From the NCBI RefSeq assembly GCF_000336385.2, contig NZ_HG424458.1:33505-97504 (forward strand): 64,000 nt of DNA. Reading direction: 5' to 3'. A model generated the notes under the pieces. That model did not search any database, was not told where the DNA came from, and saw only the letters and a list, made by a program, of their open reading frames with translations. Origin of the DNA: Lysobacter antibioticus HS124. GTDB taxonomy: Bacteria > Pseudomonadota > Gammaproteobacteria > Xanthomonadales > Xanthomonadaceae. Position numbers and translations under genes: made by a program. This document shows positions 9,947 to 18,164 of this stretch, piece by piece (the stretch's first letter is position 1; every line of letters starts with the position of its first letter).

Positions 9947-10038
9947 CGTGGTTGCGCCCTGCCGTCGCTTGGAAACATCGGTTGGAAAAGAATCCGTCGC
10001 GACGGCCCCGCAGGGCCGCCGCGACGGGCATTACCGCA

Positions 10039-12927
10039 TCAGTTGAAGTCCAGCACGTACTCGATCGCGAACTCGCGGCCGACCGGGCTGAAGATGCGGT
10101 CGGCGATGAAGGCGAAGTCCTTCTTGTACGGGTCCTTGTCTTCGTTGACCCGGTCGAACAGATTGCTGACGTAGACGTTGACGCGCGCCTTTTCGGTCAG
10201 CTGGTAGCCCGCGCTGACGTTCCAGGTGATCGCCGGTCCGACACGGCCGTAGTACTTCTTGGTGCTCTGACCGAAGGTCGGGCTGCCGGCGTCGTTGTCC
10301 AGGCAGTTGTCCGAGCTGGGCACGTAGCCGTCGGCGAACGGCAGGCAGCCGTTGAAGCGCACGCTCGGCACGCTGCCCACGCGGTCGGCGTAGACGGTCG
10401 CGTTCCACTTGTCGCGCTGCCAGTTGACGCTGCCGCGGAACTTGCTGCGCGGCTCGTCGTTGCGCTTGTCCTGCATTTCCTCGCTGGCGTCGGCCCGGGT
10501 CTCGAGCTTGAGCAGGTTGGTGTAGTTCAGGCCGAAGGTGAAATCGCCCCAGCGCTGGGTCGGCAGGCGATACTTCAACGAAGCGTCGACGCCTTCGACG
10601 TTGCGCGCGGCGCGGTTGACCGGTCCGGTGCGGATCTCGGTGACCTGGCCGAGCAGCGGGCCGGCACCGTCCGGATCGGCGGCGCGGGTCACGCGGCCGA
10701 TCTGCAGCTTGCAGCGGTCGGCGCTGGGCGCGCCGATGCGCGGTTCGCCGGTCGGCGTCTTGCCGGTCAGGCAGTAGGCCTCGTCGAGCAGCACGTCGTT
10801 GGCGCCGACGTCGTCGATTTCGTCTTCCAGCTCGATCCGCCAATAGTCGGTCGACACCGACAGGCCTTCGGCGATGTCCCAGACGAAGCCGGCGGTCCAC
10901 GAGTTGCCGGTTTCGTACTTCAGGTCGGGCGTGCCCTGACGCGAGATGTCGGCGTCTTCGACCTTGAAGCCGGCGTCCCAGGTGCAGTTGCCCTGCTGGC
11001 CCGCGCGCAGGCAGTTCAGGTAGTCGGTCTGGTCGGACACCGAGGTGCTCGGGGTCGCGTAGACGAAATGCATGTCCGGCGCGCGGAAGCTGGTGGCGTA
11101 GGTGCCGCGCACCAGCAGGTTGCTGAACGGACGCCATTCCAGGCCGGCGTTGTAGGTCGTGGCGGCGTCGCCGGAGACCGCGTCGTACTTGTCGTAGCGC
11201 GCGGCCAGCGAGGCGGTCAGCGACTCCAGCAGCGGGATCTTGAACTCGACGCCGGCGGCATAGTGGTTGCGCGAGCCCGAGCCCAGGTCGATGTTGGCGG
11301 TCTGGTCGTACTTCGGGTTGGCGCCGAGAGTGTTCGGATCGGGCGCCAGGCGGTAGCCCTGCTTGGCCGCTTCCAACTGCGCGGCGAAGCCGATCGGGCC
11401 GGCCCAGCCTTCGAACAGGTCGCCGCTGACGATGAAGTTGGCCGAGGTCAGCCAGGATTCGGCGCGGTTCTTGCCGCGGGTCGAGATCGATGCGTAGTCC
11501 TGCGGCGAGATCGGATTCCAGAACCGGCCCTGATCCAGGCGGTCGCGGTTCGGCCCGAGGAAGTAGCGGTCGGCGTCGGCGTAGACGATCGCCGGGAACT
11601 TCTCGTCGACCCGGTACTCGGCGCGGCCGATGCTGAAATCCCAGTCGAAGCGGTCGCCGAACTGGCCGCGCAGGCCGGCCGACACGTCCCAGGACAATTC
11701 GTCGGAATGGGTGTAGCCGCCTTCGGCACCGCCGATTTCCTGCGGGGTGAAGCGCTTGACCAGATCGAGGTTGGCGTTGAGGCCGACATCGCGGTAGGTG
11801 CCGTTGGAGCTCCACGCCGGCATGAAGGTCATGTTCTCGCCGCGCGAGCTCCACACGCCGAGGCTGGCCCAGCCCTGCATGCCGTTTTCGAAGTCGTAGT
11901 TGCCGTAGACGTAGCCGGACTTGTCGTCGCTGCCGTTGCGCAGGGTCCAGTGCTGGTAGGCCGCGAGCTGGCCGCACTGCCAGCCGGTGTCGCTGATGCG
12001 GTTGGTGTTGCGGTTGTAGGTTCGGCGGTTCTGCAGGAAGAACTCGTTGCCGTACTGATCGCAGGCGCCGGGCGGCGGCATCATGCGCAGGCCGGTGCCG
12101 GCGTTGAACATGCGGATGCCGACCGAGGGCAGGATGCCGACCTTGCGGTCCTGTGGGTTCAGCGACTGCGGCGGTGCGTCGAAATCCGAATCCATGAACG
12201 GACGTTCGCCGGCCGGCAGCGCCTCGCGATGGAACCACTGCAGCGCGTAGGTCACGTTCCAGTTGTCGCCGCTGCGGCCGCCGGCCCAGGACAGGTCCAT
12301 CTGGTCGCGGCCGCCGCGGGTCGAGGTGCCGCCGCGCAACTTGACCTGGTCGCCCTGGAATTCCTTCTTGAGGATCACGTTGATCACGCCCGCGACCGCG
12401 TCGGAGCCGTAGATGGCCGAAGCGCCGCTGGCCAGCACTTCGATCCGCTCGACGATCGCGGTCGGGATGTTGTTGTAGTTGGCGAAGTTGCTCTTGCCCT
12501 GGTACGGCAGCGGGTAGTCGACCACGCGGCGGCCGTTGATCAGCAGCAAACTGCGGCCCGGGCCCATGTTGCGCAGGTTGAGCGGGCTGGCGTTGACGGT
12601 GTGCTGGCCCCAGGCGATGTCGGATTCGACCGTGCCCATCGCTTCGGTCAGCGTGGTCAGCGCGTCGTAGACGGTGGTGAAGCCTTCCTTCTCGATCTGC
12701 GCGGCGGTGATGGTGAACACTGGCGCCGGACCTTCGATCTCGGCGCGCTTGATGCGCGAGCCGGTCACGGTGACCTTGTCGATTTCGGTAGGCTTGCCGG
12801 CTTGCGCGCCGGCCTCGGCGCCGGTCGCGGCCGCCTCGCCCGTCTGGGCTTGGGCGACGACGGGCGCAAACAGGATCGACAGCAAGGCGCCGGTCAGCGC
12901 GCTGCGTCGCAAGGTGGAATGGCTCAT
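10039..12927 (-). CDS. TonB-dependent receptor (second paralogue)
   Basis: A 962-residue outer-membrane receptor. The start ATG at 12927 has GGGGAG about 8 nt upstream. The signal peptide (RRSALTGALLSILFAPVVAQAQ) is followed by an Ala/Gly-rich stretch, then KVTVTGSRIKRAEIEGPAPV, nearly identical to the receptor at 1720-4620. The plug includes RSLLLINGRRVVDYPLPYQG and VERIEVLASGASAIYGSDAVAG. The barrel ends with EYVLDFN. It is upstream of the GH92 gene and probably heads that operon. Two near-palindromic operator candidates lie 64 and about 128 nt upstream of its start. Two paralogous receptors in one locus suggest different glycan sizes or glycopeptides as ligands, which is inference. Confidence 0.94.
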   Translation of the reverse strand: MSHSTLRRSALTGALLSILFAPVVAQAQTGEAAATGAEAGAQAGKPTEIDKVTVTGSRIKRAEIEGPAPVFTITAAQIEKEGFTTVYDALTTLTEAMGTVESDIAWGQHTVNASPLNLRNMGPGRSLLLINGRRVVDYPLPYQGKSNFANYNNIPTAIVERIEVLASGASAIYGSDAVAGVINVILKKEFQGDQVKLRGGTSTRGGRDQMDLSWAGGRSGDNWNVTYALQWFHREALPAGERPFMDSDFDAPPQSLNPQDRKVGILPSVGIRMFNAGTGLRMMPPPGACDQYGNEFFLQNRRTYNRNTNRISDTGWQCGQLAAYQHWTLRNGSDDKSGYVYGNYDFENGMQGWASLGVWSSRGENMTFMPAWSSNGTYRDVGLNANLDLVKRFTPQEIGGAEGGYTHSDELSWDVSAGLRGQFGDRFDWDFSIGRAEYRVDEKFPAIVYADADRYFLGPNRDRLDQGRFWNPISPQDYASISTRGKNRAESWLTSANFIVSGDLFEGWAGPIGFAAQLEAAKQGYRLAPDPNTLGANPKYDQTANIDLGSGSRNHYAAGVEFKIPLLESLTASLAARYDKYDAVSGDAATTYNAGLEWRPFSNLLVRGTYATSFRAPDMHFVYATPSTSVSDQTDYLNCLRAGQQGNCTWDAGFKVEDADISRQGTPDLKYETGNSWTAGFVWDIAEGLSVSTDYWRIELEDEIDDVGANDVLLDEAYCLTGKTPTGEPRIGAPSADRCKLQIGRVTRAADPDGAGPLLGQVTEIRTGPVNRAARNVEGVDASLKYRLPTQRWGDFTFGLNYTNLLKLETRADASEEMQDKRNDEPRSKFRGSVNWQRDKWNATVYADRVGSVPSVRFNGCLPFADGYVPSSDNCLDNDAGSPTFGQSTKKYYGRVGPAITWNVSAGYQLTEKARVNVYVSNLFDRVNEDKDPYKKDFAFIADRIFSPVGREFAIEYVLDFN

Positions 12928-12990
12928 ACGCGGTGCTCCCCAAGAGAGAAAGTGGACTGCAAAGGCGACCGTCCCTGGCCCCGGACTGAA

Positions 12991-13006
12991 TTTCTATCGA
13001 TCTAAA
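12991..13006 (-). promoter_or_regulatory. Putative operator upstream of second TonB receptor (proximal copy)
   Basis: TTTCTATCGATCTAAA is a near-palindrome around ATCGAT. It shares ATCGATCTAAA with copies at 4736 and 13055. It lies 64 nt upstream of the receptor start, a position suited to repression. Confidence 0.55.
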
Positions 13007-13054
13007 TGCCGACCTTCGTCAGTACGACAAGCCGAAGCGGCATACCCAACCCCC

Positions 13055-13074
13055 AAATTGGATCGATCTAAATT
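13055..13074 (-). promoter_or_regulatory. Putative operator upstream of second TonB receptor (distal copy)
   Basis: AAATTGGATCGATCTAAATT matches its reverse complement at 16 of 20 positions. It is spaced 64 nt (start to start) from the proximal copy, about six helical turns, so cooperative binding or looping is possible. Confidence 0.58.
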
Positions 13075-13327
13075 AACCACAACCGACTTGGGCCTTGCAT
13101 GACGCGGCGCAGCAATACAGCTGTGCTAGGTCTCGGTCCCGAGCTGCGATCGCCGCCAAGCCCTTGTTTTGCCGAGCTTGGCCGCAGGCACTCGCGCCCA
13201 CGCCCTTGCACGGGCGCGCACTCGCCCCCGCGCAGGTAACCGTTTACTCGCGCGAAATCTCGCCGCCGCTGTCCGTACCGGGCCGCATCGTCGACAATGA
13301 AATCCCGCCCTCGCCTCCGGCACGACG

Positions 13328-13801
13328 ATGAGCGCACTGAGCCCTACTCCGACCGACCGGCTCGGCCGGCTGCTGGACGCGATCGCAGCGCGCAAGGACG
13401 ACGGCAGCCGTTTCCACTGCCTGGATCTGCGCCCCCGGGCGCCCGACCGGCTGGGCGAAGTCTGCGCCCTGTTGCGGTTGAGCCCGCGCGACTGCGCGCT
13501 GGCCCCGGCGCAGCCGCAGGCGCCGGACGATCTGCGCCGCTGGCTGCTCAAGCCGATGCGCGGCGCGGCGACCCAGTCCTGGCTCAACGGCGCGCTGTTC
13601 GACGAGTTCGTCGCTCGCCTGGATGCGCTGGCCGGCGCAGCGCCGCGCTGGCGGCGTCTGTCGCGCGATATCCACGCGCCGCTGCGTCCAGCGCTGGGCG
13701 CGGTCTGGGACGCCTTCGTCGCCGATGCCGGCGACGAAGGCGCTTGGTTGATCCTGTGCACCTGGGAGGGCGCGGCGGATCCGTTCGCGACGCCGGCCTG
13801 A
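13328..13801 (+). CDS. Hypothetical protein
   Basis: A 157-residue soluble protein with no signal peptide or membrane segment. It is rich in Leu, Arg and Ala and contains several Trp residues (RRWLLKPMRGAATQSWLNG in the middle, LILCTWEGAADPF near the end). I do not recognise the family. The ATG has no strong ribosome binding site, so the true start may be slightly downstream. It is the only plus-strand gene in a minus-strand region and is convergent with the small gene at 13848-14165. Coding is supported by continuous length and plausible protein composition, but overlapping open frames exist on both strands because of the high GC, so confidence is moderate. Confidence 0.5.
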   Translation: MSALSPTPTDRLGRLLDAIAARKDDGSRFHCLDLRPRAPDRLGEVCALLRLSPRDCALAPAQPQAPDDLRRWLLKPMRGAATQSWLNGALFDEFVARLDALAGAAPRWRRLSRDIHAPLRPALGAVWDAFVADAGDEGAWLILCTWEGAADPFATPA

Positions 13802-13847
13802 ACCGTTGGCAGCCGCGACGGTCCTCGCCCCCTGCCTCGGGTCGGAC

Positions 13848-14165
13848 TCAGAACGCCGCAGGCTCGCCGTCGTCGTCCAAGTAACGCCCGCCGATCATCC
13901 GCAACAGCTCGCGCAAATCGACGCGCAAGGCCTCGCTCAAGGCGCCGGCACAGAGCACGTGCACGTGATCGGGCTCGAACCACAGTTGCACCGGATCGCC
14001 CCAGCGCCGGTTGCGCAGCGGCTGCGGAGCGTCGTCCAGCCCGACCTGATTGGGTCCGCCGCGGCCGGCGAAGGTCGGCAGGGACGCGACCTGCAGCAAC
14101 AGGGCCTCGCGCCGCCGCCGGTAGTCGGCGGGATCGTCGGGCATCGCCTTGTATTCGTAACCCAT
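13848..14165 (-). CDS. Small hypothetical protein downstream of cutC
   Basis: A 105-residue soluble protein starting MGYEYKAMPDDPADYRRRRE and ending in RMIGGRYLDDDGEPAAF. It begins 19 nt after the cutC stop, with a GGAG about 10 nt before the ATG, so it is probably the third gene of the glycosylasparaginase-cutC operon. No known domain is recognised. The C-terminal half (GDPVQLWFEPDHVHVLCAG ... LRELLRMIGG) has regular hydrophobic spacing consistent with a small alpha/beta fold. Confidence 0.62.
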   Translation of the reverse strand: MGYEYKAMPDDPADYRRRREALLLQVASLPTFAGRGGPNQVGLDDAPQPLRNRRWGDPVQLWFEPDHVHVLCAGALSEALRVDLRELLRMIGGRYLDDDGEPAAF

Positions 14166-14184
14166 CGTCCGACGCTCCGGCCTC

Positions 14185-14913
14185 TTATCCGCGCAGCGCC
14201 CGCACCAGCGCCCGTACCCGGGCTTCGTCGCTCTGCACCCAATCCGCCGACAGGCCGGGCAGATCGTCGTTGCGATGGCGCATCGCCGAGCGTCGCGGCG
14301 CCTTGGCCGAGGCGTGCACTTGTTCGACGCCGCAACGCTGCGCCGTGGCGACGATGTTGTCGGCGGTGAGGCCGGCCCCGGCCATCAGCGCGATGCGTCC
14401 GGCCGCCTGAGCGACCAGCGCGGCGATGCGCGGCGCGCCGGCGACCGCGTCGGCCGCGCCGCCCGAGGTCAGGATGCGTTCGCAACCCAGCGCGACCGCC
14501 GCGTCCAATGCGCGGCCCTGATCGGCCGCCGCATCGAAGGCGCGGTGGAAGGTGACGCCCAGCGGGCCGGCGGCGGCGATCAACTCGGCGCACACCGCGG
14601 TATCCACTTCGCCGTCGGCGTCGAGCGCGCCGATCACCACTCCGTCGCACCCCAGCCGTACGCAGGCTTCCACGTCGGCGCGCATCGCCGCGCGCTCATC
14701 GGCGGAGTAGAGAAAATCGCCGCCGCGCGGGCGGATCAGCACGTACAGCGGAATCCGCAGGCGATCGCGCGCGATCGCGATCGCGCCGTAGGACGGGGTG
14801 GTGCCGCCCTCGCCCAGGTTCTCGCACAGCTCGACCCGGTCGGCGCCGCCGGCCTGCGCGGCCAGCGCGGAGGCCAGCGAATTGGCCGAGATTTCCAGCA
14901 GCTTGGCGCCCAT
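14185..14913 (-). CDS. cutC: CutC family protein (copper homeostasis / TIM-barrel)
   Basis: A 242-residue TIM-barrel protein of the CutC family, cytoplasmic with no signal sequence. The start at 14913 follows a GAGG motif and lies 7 nt after the glycosylasparaginase stop. Family marks are LEISANSLASALAAQAGGADRVELCENL at the N-terminus (split: LEISANS then GADRVELCENL), LIRPRGGDFLYS, VTFHRAFD and ILTSGG. CutC was named for copper tolerance in E. coli, but its biochemical role is unsettled. Here it is tightly linked to a glycan-degrading operon, which argues that it may act on a sugar or amino-sugar product instead; that is inference. Length is normal for the family. Confidence 0.93.
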   Translation of the reverse strand: MGAKLLEISANSLASALAAQAGGADRVELCENLGEGGTTPSYGAIAIARDRLRIPLYVLIRPRGGDFLYSADERAAMRADVEACVRLGCDGVVIGALDADGEVDTAVCAELIAAAGPLGVTFHRAFDAAADQGRALDAAVALGCERILTSGGAADAVAGAPRIAALVAQAAGRIALMAGAGLTADNIVATAQRCGVEQVHASAKAPRRSAMRHRNDDLPGLSADWVQSDEARVRALVRALRG

Positions 14914-14920
14914 GCCGGCC

Positions 14921-15946
14921 TCAGGTCTGCTCGGTCGTGTAGACCGAGCGCGCGTCCCGCAGCGCGTCGCGCCTGCCCGCGTCACAGACCGCATAGACGA
15001 AACCGCGGTGCAGAGCGTGCGCGCCGACCTCGCCGTGCTTGTTGATCGCCAGGAAACAGACCTGCAGGGTCTTGCTGGCCTGCGGCCGCTTGCGCACCAC
15101 CCGCTCGATCGCCTCGCGGCAGGCCTCGTCCGGGCTGCGTCCCTGGCGCATCAGTTCGACCACCAGGAAACTGGCGGCGTTGCGCAGCATTTCTTCGCCC
15201 ACGCCGGACGCCGTCGCCGCACCGACCTCGTTGTCGACGTACAGCCCGGCGCCGACGATCGGGCTGTCGCCGACCCGGCCGCGCAGCTTCCAGGCCATGC
15301 CGCTGGTGGTGCAGGCGCCGGCCAGCTTGCCTTGGCGGTCGATGGCCAGGATGCCCAGGGTGTCGTGGTTGCTCTTGTCGCCGGGCTTGGCGTTGTCCAG
15401 GCGCTCGGCGTTGATCACCGGCTGATACTTGGACGTCTTGCGCCACTCGTTCCAAGCCGCGCGCGCCTTGTCGGTCAGCAAGGCTTGCTTGGGAAACCCC
15501 TGTTCGATCGCGAACTGCTGCGCGCCGGCGCCGACCAGCAACACGTGCGGGGTACGTTCCATCACCCGCCGCGCCACGCTGACCGGATGGGCGATGTCCT
15601 CCAGCGCGGCGACCGCGCCGCAGCGGCCGTCGCCGTCCATGATGCTGGCGTCCAGGGTCAGCACGCCGTCGCGATCGGGATTGCCGCAGCGGCCGACCGT
15701 GCTGTTGCACAGGTCGGCCTCGGCCCAACGCGCACCGGCCTCGACCGCATCGAGCGCGGAACCGCCTGCTTCCAGTACCGGCCAGGCCGCCTGGTTGGCA
15801 CCGACGCCGAAATCCCAGGTCGAGACCACGCGGGCACCGTCGCGCAGCGCAGCGCTCGCGCCGCCGGACGCCGGCAGCGCGGCCGGCAAAGCGGCGGCCG
15901 ACGCGGCGAGCAAGGACTGTTGCAGGAAACGGCGACGTGACGTCAT
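14921..15946 (-). CDS. N4-(beta-N-acetylglucosaminyl)-L-asparaginase (glycosylasparaginase), Tat-exported
   Basis: A 341-residue N-terminal nucleophile hydrolase that cleaves the GlcNAc-Asn bond, the last step of N-glycoprotein breakdown. I chose the ATG at 15946 because it places a twin-arginine signal (SRRRFLQQSLLAASAAALPAA) at the very N-terminus; in-frame starts up to 16039 exist. The autocleavage site is NHDTLG, with Thr196 as the predicted new N-terminal nucleophile, and GRVGDSPIVGAGLYVDNEVG and GEEMLRNAASF form the beta-subunit signature. The enzyme should be exported folded and act in the periplasm. It is followed by cutC with a 7-nt gap. Its role agrees with the hexosaminidase and mannosidases nearby. 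Confidence 0.94.
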   Translation of the reverse strand: MTSRRRFLQQSLLAASAAALPAALPASGGASAALRDGARVVSTWDFGVGANQAAWPVLEAGGSALDAVEAGARWAEADLCNSTVGRCGNPDRDGVLTLDASIMDGDGRCGAVAALEDIAHPVSVARRVMERTPHVLLVGAGAQQFAIEQGFPKQALLTDKARAAWNEWRKTSKYQPVINAERLDNAKPGDKSNHDTLGILAIDRQGKLAGACTTSGMAWKLRGRVGDSPIVGAGLYVDNEVGAATASGVGEEMLRNAASFLVVELMRQGRSPDEACREAIERVVRKRPQASKTLQVCFLAINKHGEVGAHALHRGFVYAVCDAGRRDALRDARSVYTTEQT

Positions 15947-16640
15947 GAGGATCAGCGAGCGAATGCGCATAGCGCGGGCCGCCGCCACGCTAGCCGCCGC
16001 CGCACCGCGGCGCAAGCGCACCGCCATCTGCGCCGGCACCGCTCGCGCCAGCGCCGATGCGCGGGCCGGCGCGCCCCGCGGGCCCGAGTTCGACGATTTT
16101 CGACGCCGTTATGCATCGGCTCGACGCCGCTGCCGACGATCCGGCGCAGCACTCGCATGCTTGGCGCCCTGTCGGCAACCACGCCGTCCGCGACCTGCGC
16201 GGCCGCCGTTGCGCCCGGCCGGCCTGTGTATCGACGAAGGCTGCATCGACGAACAGCGGATTCGCTGAAAGACGGCATGGTCCTGCGATTCGGCGACGGC
16301 GACTGGATCGATTCCTACCTGTACCGGTTCTATATCGAACGATGGATCAAACCCTCGCCGCCGTCGGCGGAGGACGTCACCGCCGGCTGCGCATGGGCGC
16401 ATGGGCGCATGCGCATTCGCATTCGCATGCATCGCCGACGGCTGCAGCGCATCGCGCGAGGGCGAGCCGACTCGACGACCACCACGTTCGGCCGCGGGGT
16501 CTCGATCGCGCAACGGCATGCCGGTGGTCGCGACCTCCTGCAAGACCTGGGGCCCCATCGCCCGCAACGCGGCATGCAGCTCGCCGATCGGCTTGTCGGC
16601 CAAACCGATAGCCCCGACGACGACCGAGCGCCTCAGTTAA
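15947..16640. other. Region without a convincing gene
   Basis: About 700 nt between the glycosylasparaginase and the AT-rich island. Open frames occur on both strands but none has a good start, ribosome site or recognisable protein. The frame over 16277-16360 encodes a plausible peptide (FGDGDWIDSYLYRFYIERW) that soon becomes Arg-rich, so this could be a decayed gene. The glycosylasparaginase promoter should lie in the first 150 nt. Confidence 0.45.
16389..16440. repeat. Short-period direct repeat (GCATGGGC / GCATTC units)
   Basis: Units GCGCATGG, GCGCATGG, GCGCATGC followed by GCATTC, GCATTC, GCATGC form a short imperfect array. It is a slippage-prone tract in a region without a clear gene. 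Confidence 0.55.
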
Positions 16641-16935
16641 TCGGAAAGAAAATAGCGCTGGAGCCCAATCAATATGTGCCGAATAATTAATTACTTACTC
16701 GATCACAAATACGCCACCGTGCGCTGGCGCAGGGAAATAATAGACATCAATGACTATTCAGTAGAAATTCATATGACCAAATTTGACAAGATCGGCGTGC
16801 GCCCTGACCCAGCCTCTTCAACGAGCAATGTCGATCTAATAAATGCCATTAATTTCAAATTAAAGTGCGCACTTCTTCAACCATAAGCAATAAATCAACC
16901 AAGTTCATCACTAGCTAACAATATACATTCAGCCT
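16641..16935. promoter_or_regulatory. AT-rich island upstream of the T6SS cluster
   Basis: Base composition drops sharply here against GC-rich flanks, with runs such as AATAATTAATTACTTA and ATTAATTTCAAATTAAA. It ends about 125 nt before tssA and probably contains the T6SS promoter. AT-rich tracts of this kind are common targets of H-NS or MvaT type silencers. No -35/-10 pair was assigned. Confidence 0.55.
16674..16886 (+). CDS. Possible small AT-rich ORF, doubtful
   Basis: An open frame for 70 residues starting MCRIINYLLDHKYATVRWRR, lying wholly in the AT-rich island. It has no ribosome binding site before the ATG and no recognisable domain. Its composition differs from all neighbours, so it could be a remnant of horizontally acquired DNA or a chance open frame in regulatory DNA. 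Confidence 0.2.
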   Translation: MCRIINYLLDHKYATVRWRREIIDINDYSVEIHMTKFDKIGVRPDPASSTSNVDLINAINFKLKCALLQP

Positions 16936-17060
16936 CATGAAGGGTGATTTGCGTCGCATTCGTCCACCCCGTCGCACTCATTGCCGAGCCGACACCGCGA
17001 TTGTTATCCATACCAACAGACGACCGATTGCTCGATCACGGCGCGGACAGGGGAAAGGAG

Positions 17061-18110
17061 ATGTCGCTTCACGACGGCAGCGAGTGGAATACGCTGATCA
17101 ACGAACATTCCCGCTCGGACTCCCCGTGCGGGGACGACTTGGAATATGACGAGGAATATCTGCATATTCTCCGCCTCGCCGCCGGCCGCGAGGAGCGCCA
17201 ATCCGGCACGGCGGTCATTCCGGCCGAGCCGCCGGACTGGAACGAGGTCGAACGGCGCGCACTGCAGCTCAGCGCGCGCACCAAAGATCTGCGCATCGCC
17301 CTGCTGATCGCACGGGCCAAGCTGGAATGCGAGGGGGTGCCGGGGCTGGCCCAAGGCTTGGAACTGACCGCCGCCTGGCTGGACCGCTACTGGACCGAAC
17401 TGCATCCGCGCCTGGACGCGCTCGACGAGCACGATCCTCTGCCGCGCCTCAACGCCGTCGCCGCCTTGAACGCGCCCGAAGGGATGGTGCGTTCGCTGCG
17501 CAATGCAACGCTGTTGCGCGACCGGCGCGGCGCTACGGTCAGCGTCCGCGACGCTGCAGCCGCCATCGCGCTGGTCAACTCGACCGCCGTGGCCACTACC
17601 GAACAGGGCATGCTGATCGGGCAACTGCGCCGCGCCCACGCCGACGGCCAAGCCGACATCGCCGGCATTCCGGCCGTACTGGCGTCGCTGGCGCGGATAA
17701 AGGCCCGCTTCGCGCTCGAACTCGGCACCGGCTTCATTCCCGATTTCGGCGCGATCGAGCAACCGCTGCATGCGATCGAAACCGCTTGCGCCGTTGCCGA
17801 CGAATCGCCGGCTTCGATCGCCGCCGACGCCGTCGCGAACTGCGAGAGCGAAATCGCCGCCGACGCCGCCGCGGCGCCGTCCAACGCCGCGCTCTTGCAG
17901 CTGCGCTCGCGTCGCGACGTCGCCACGGTGCTCGAGATGGCGAGCGCCTACCTCGAACGCCACGAACCCAGCCACCCCGCTCCGCTGCTGATCCGCCGCG
18001 CGCTGCGGCTGATGGACATGAGCTTCTACGACATCGTGCGCGAACTCGCCCCGGCCTCGCTGGCCCAGATCGAAACCGTCGCCGGCATCGCACCCGCGCC
18101 CGCCGACTGA
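17061..18110 (+). CDS. tssA: T6SS protein TssA (ImpA family)
   Basis: A 349-residue cytoplasmic T6SS component that helps initiate and cap sheath-tail polymerisation at the baseplate. I chose the ATG at 17061 (MSLHDGSEWNT), with AGGGG 7 nt upstream; a longer in-frame start at 16944 has an unlikely N-terminus. The ImpA N-terminal domain is at about 15-160, with SPCGDDLEYDEEYLHIL, the KDLRIALLIARAKL segment and LDRYWTELHPRLD. The C-terminal part ends with HPAPLLIRRALRLMDMSFYDIV, the usual end of this family. It is the first gene of the cluster, 54 nt before tssB. Confidence 0.93.
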   Translation: MSLHDGSEWNTLINEHSRSDSPCGDDLEYDEEYLHILRLAAGREERQSGTAVIPAEPPDWNEVERRALQLSARTKDLRIALLIARAKLECEGVPGLAQGLELTAAWLDRYWTELHPRLDALDEHDPLPRLNAVAALNAPEGMVRSLRNATLLRDRRGATVSVRDAAAAIALVNSTAVATTEQGMLIGQLRRAHADGQADIAGIPAVLASLARIKARFALELGTGFIPDFGAIEQPLHAIETACAVADESPASIAADAVANCESEIAADAAAAPSNAALLQLRSRRDVATVLEMASAYLERHEPSHPAPLLIRRALRLMDMSFYDIVRELAPASLAQIETVAGIAPAPAD

Positions 18111-18164
18111 CCGGCGCTCGTACCGCTCCACCCCGCCCTTTCAAGCCGAACCAGAGGAATCGCC

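Larger units (their letters stand above)
12928..13327. promoter_or_regulatory. Receptor promoter region, AT-richer than surroundings
   Basis: These 400 nt hold the two operator candidates and the presumed promoter of the receptor-GH92 operon. The part from 13126 to 13327 is GC-rich with no clear signal. A rightward gene starts at 13328, so this is probably a divergent promoter region. No -35/-10 pair could be assigned with confidence. Confidence 0.5.

Noticed and set aside
13126..13983. Minus-strand frame overlapping the hypothetical gene at 13328
   Set aside because: Arg/Ala/Ser-rich low-quality protein that runs into the 13848-14165 gene on the same strand in another frame; the plus-strand frame is more protein-like.
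16109..16603. Minus-strand frame in the geneless stretch (starting MADKPIGELHAALRAMG)
   Set aside because: The first 35 residues look protein-like, but the rest is Arg-rich and no family is recognised. There is no supporting ribosome site or operon context.
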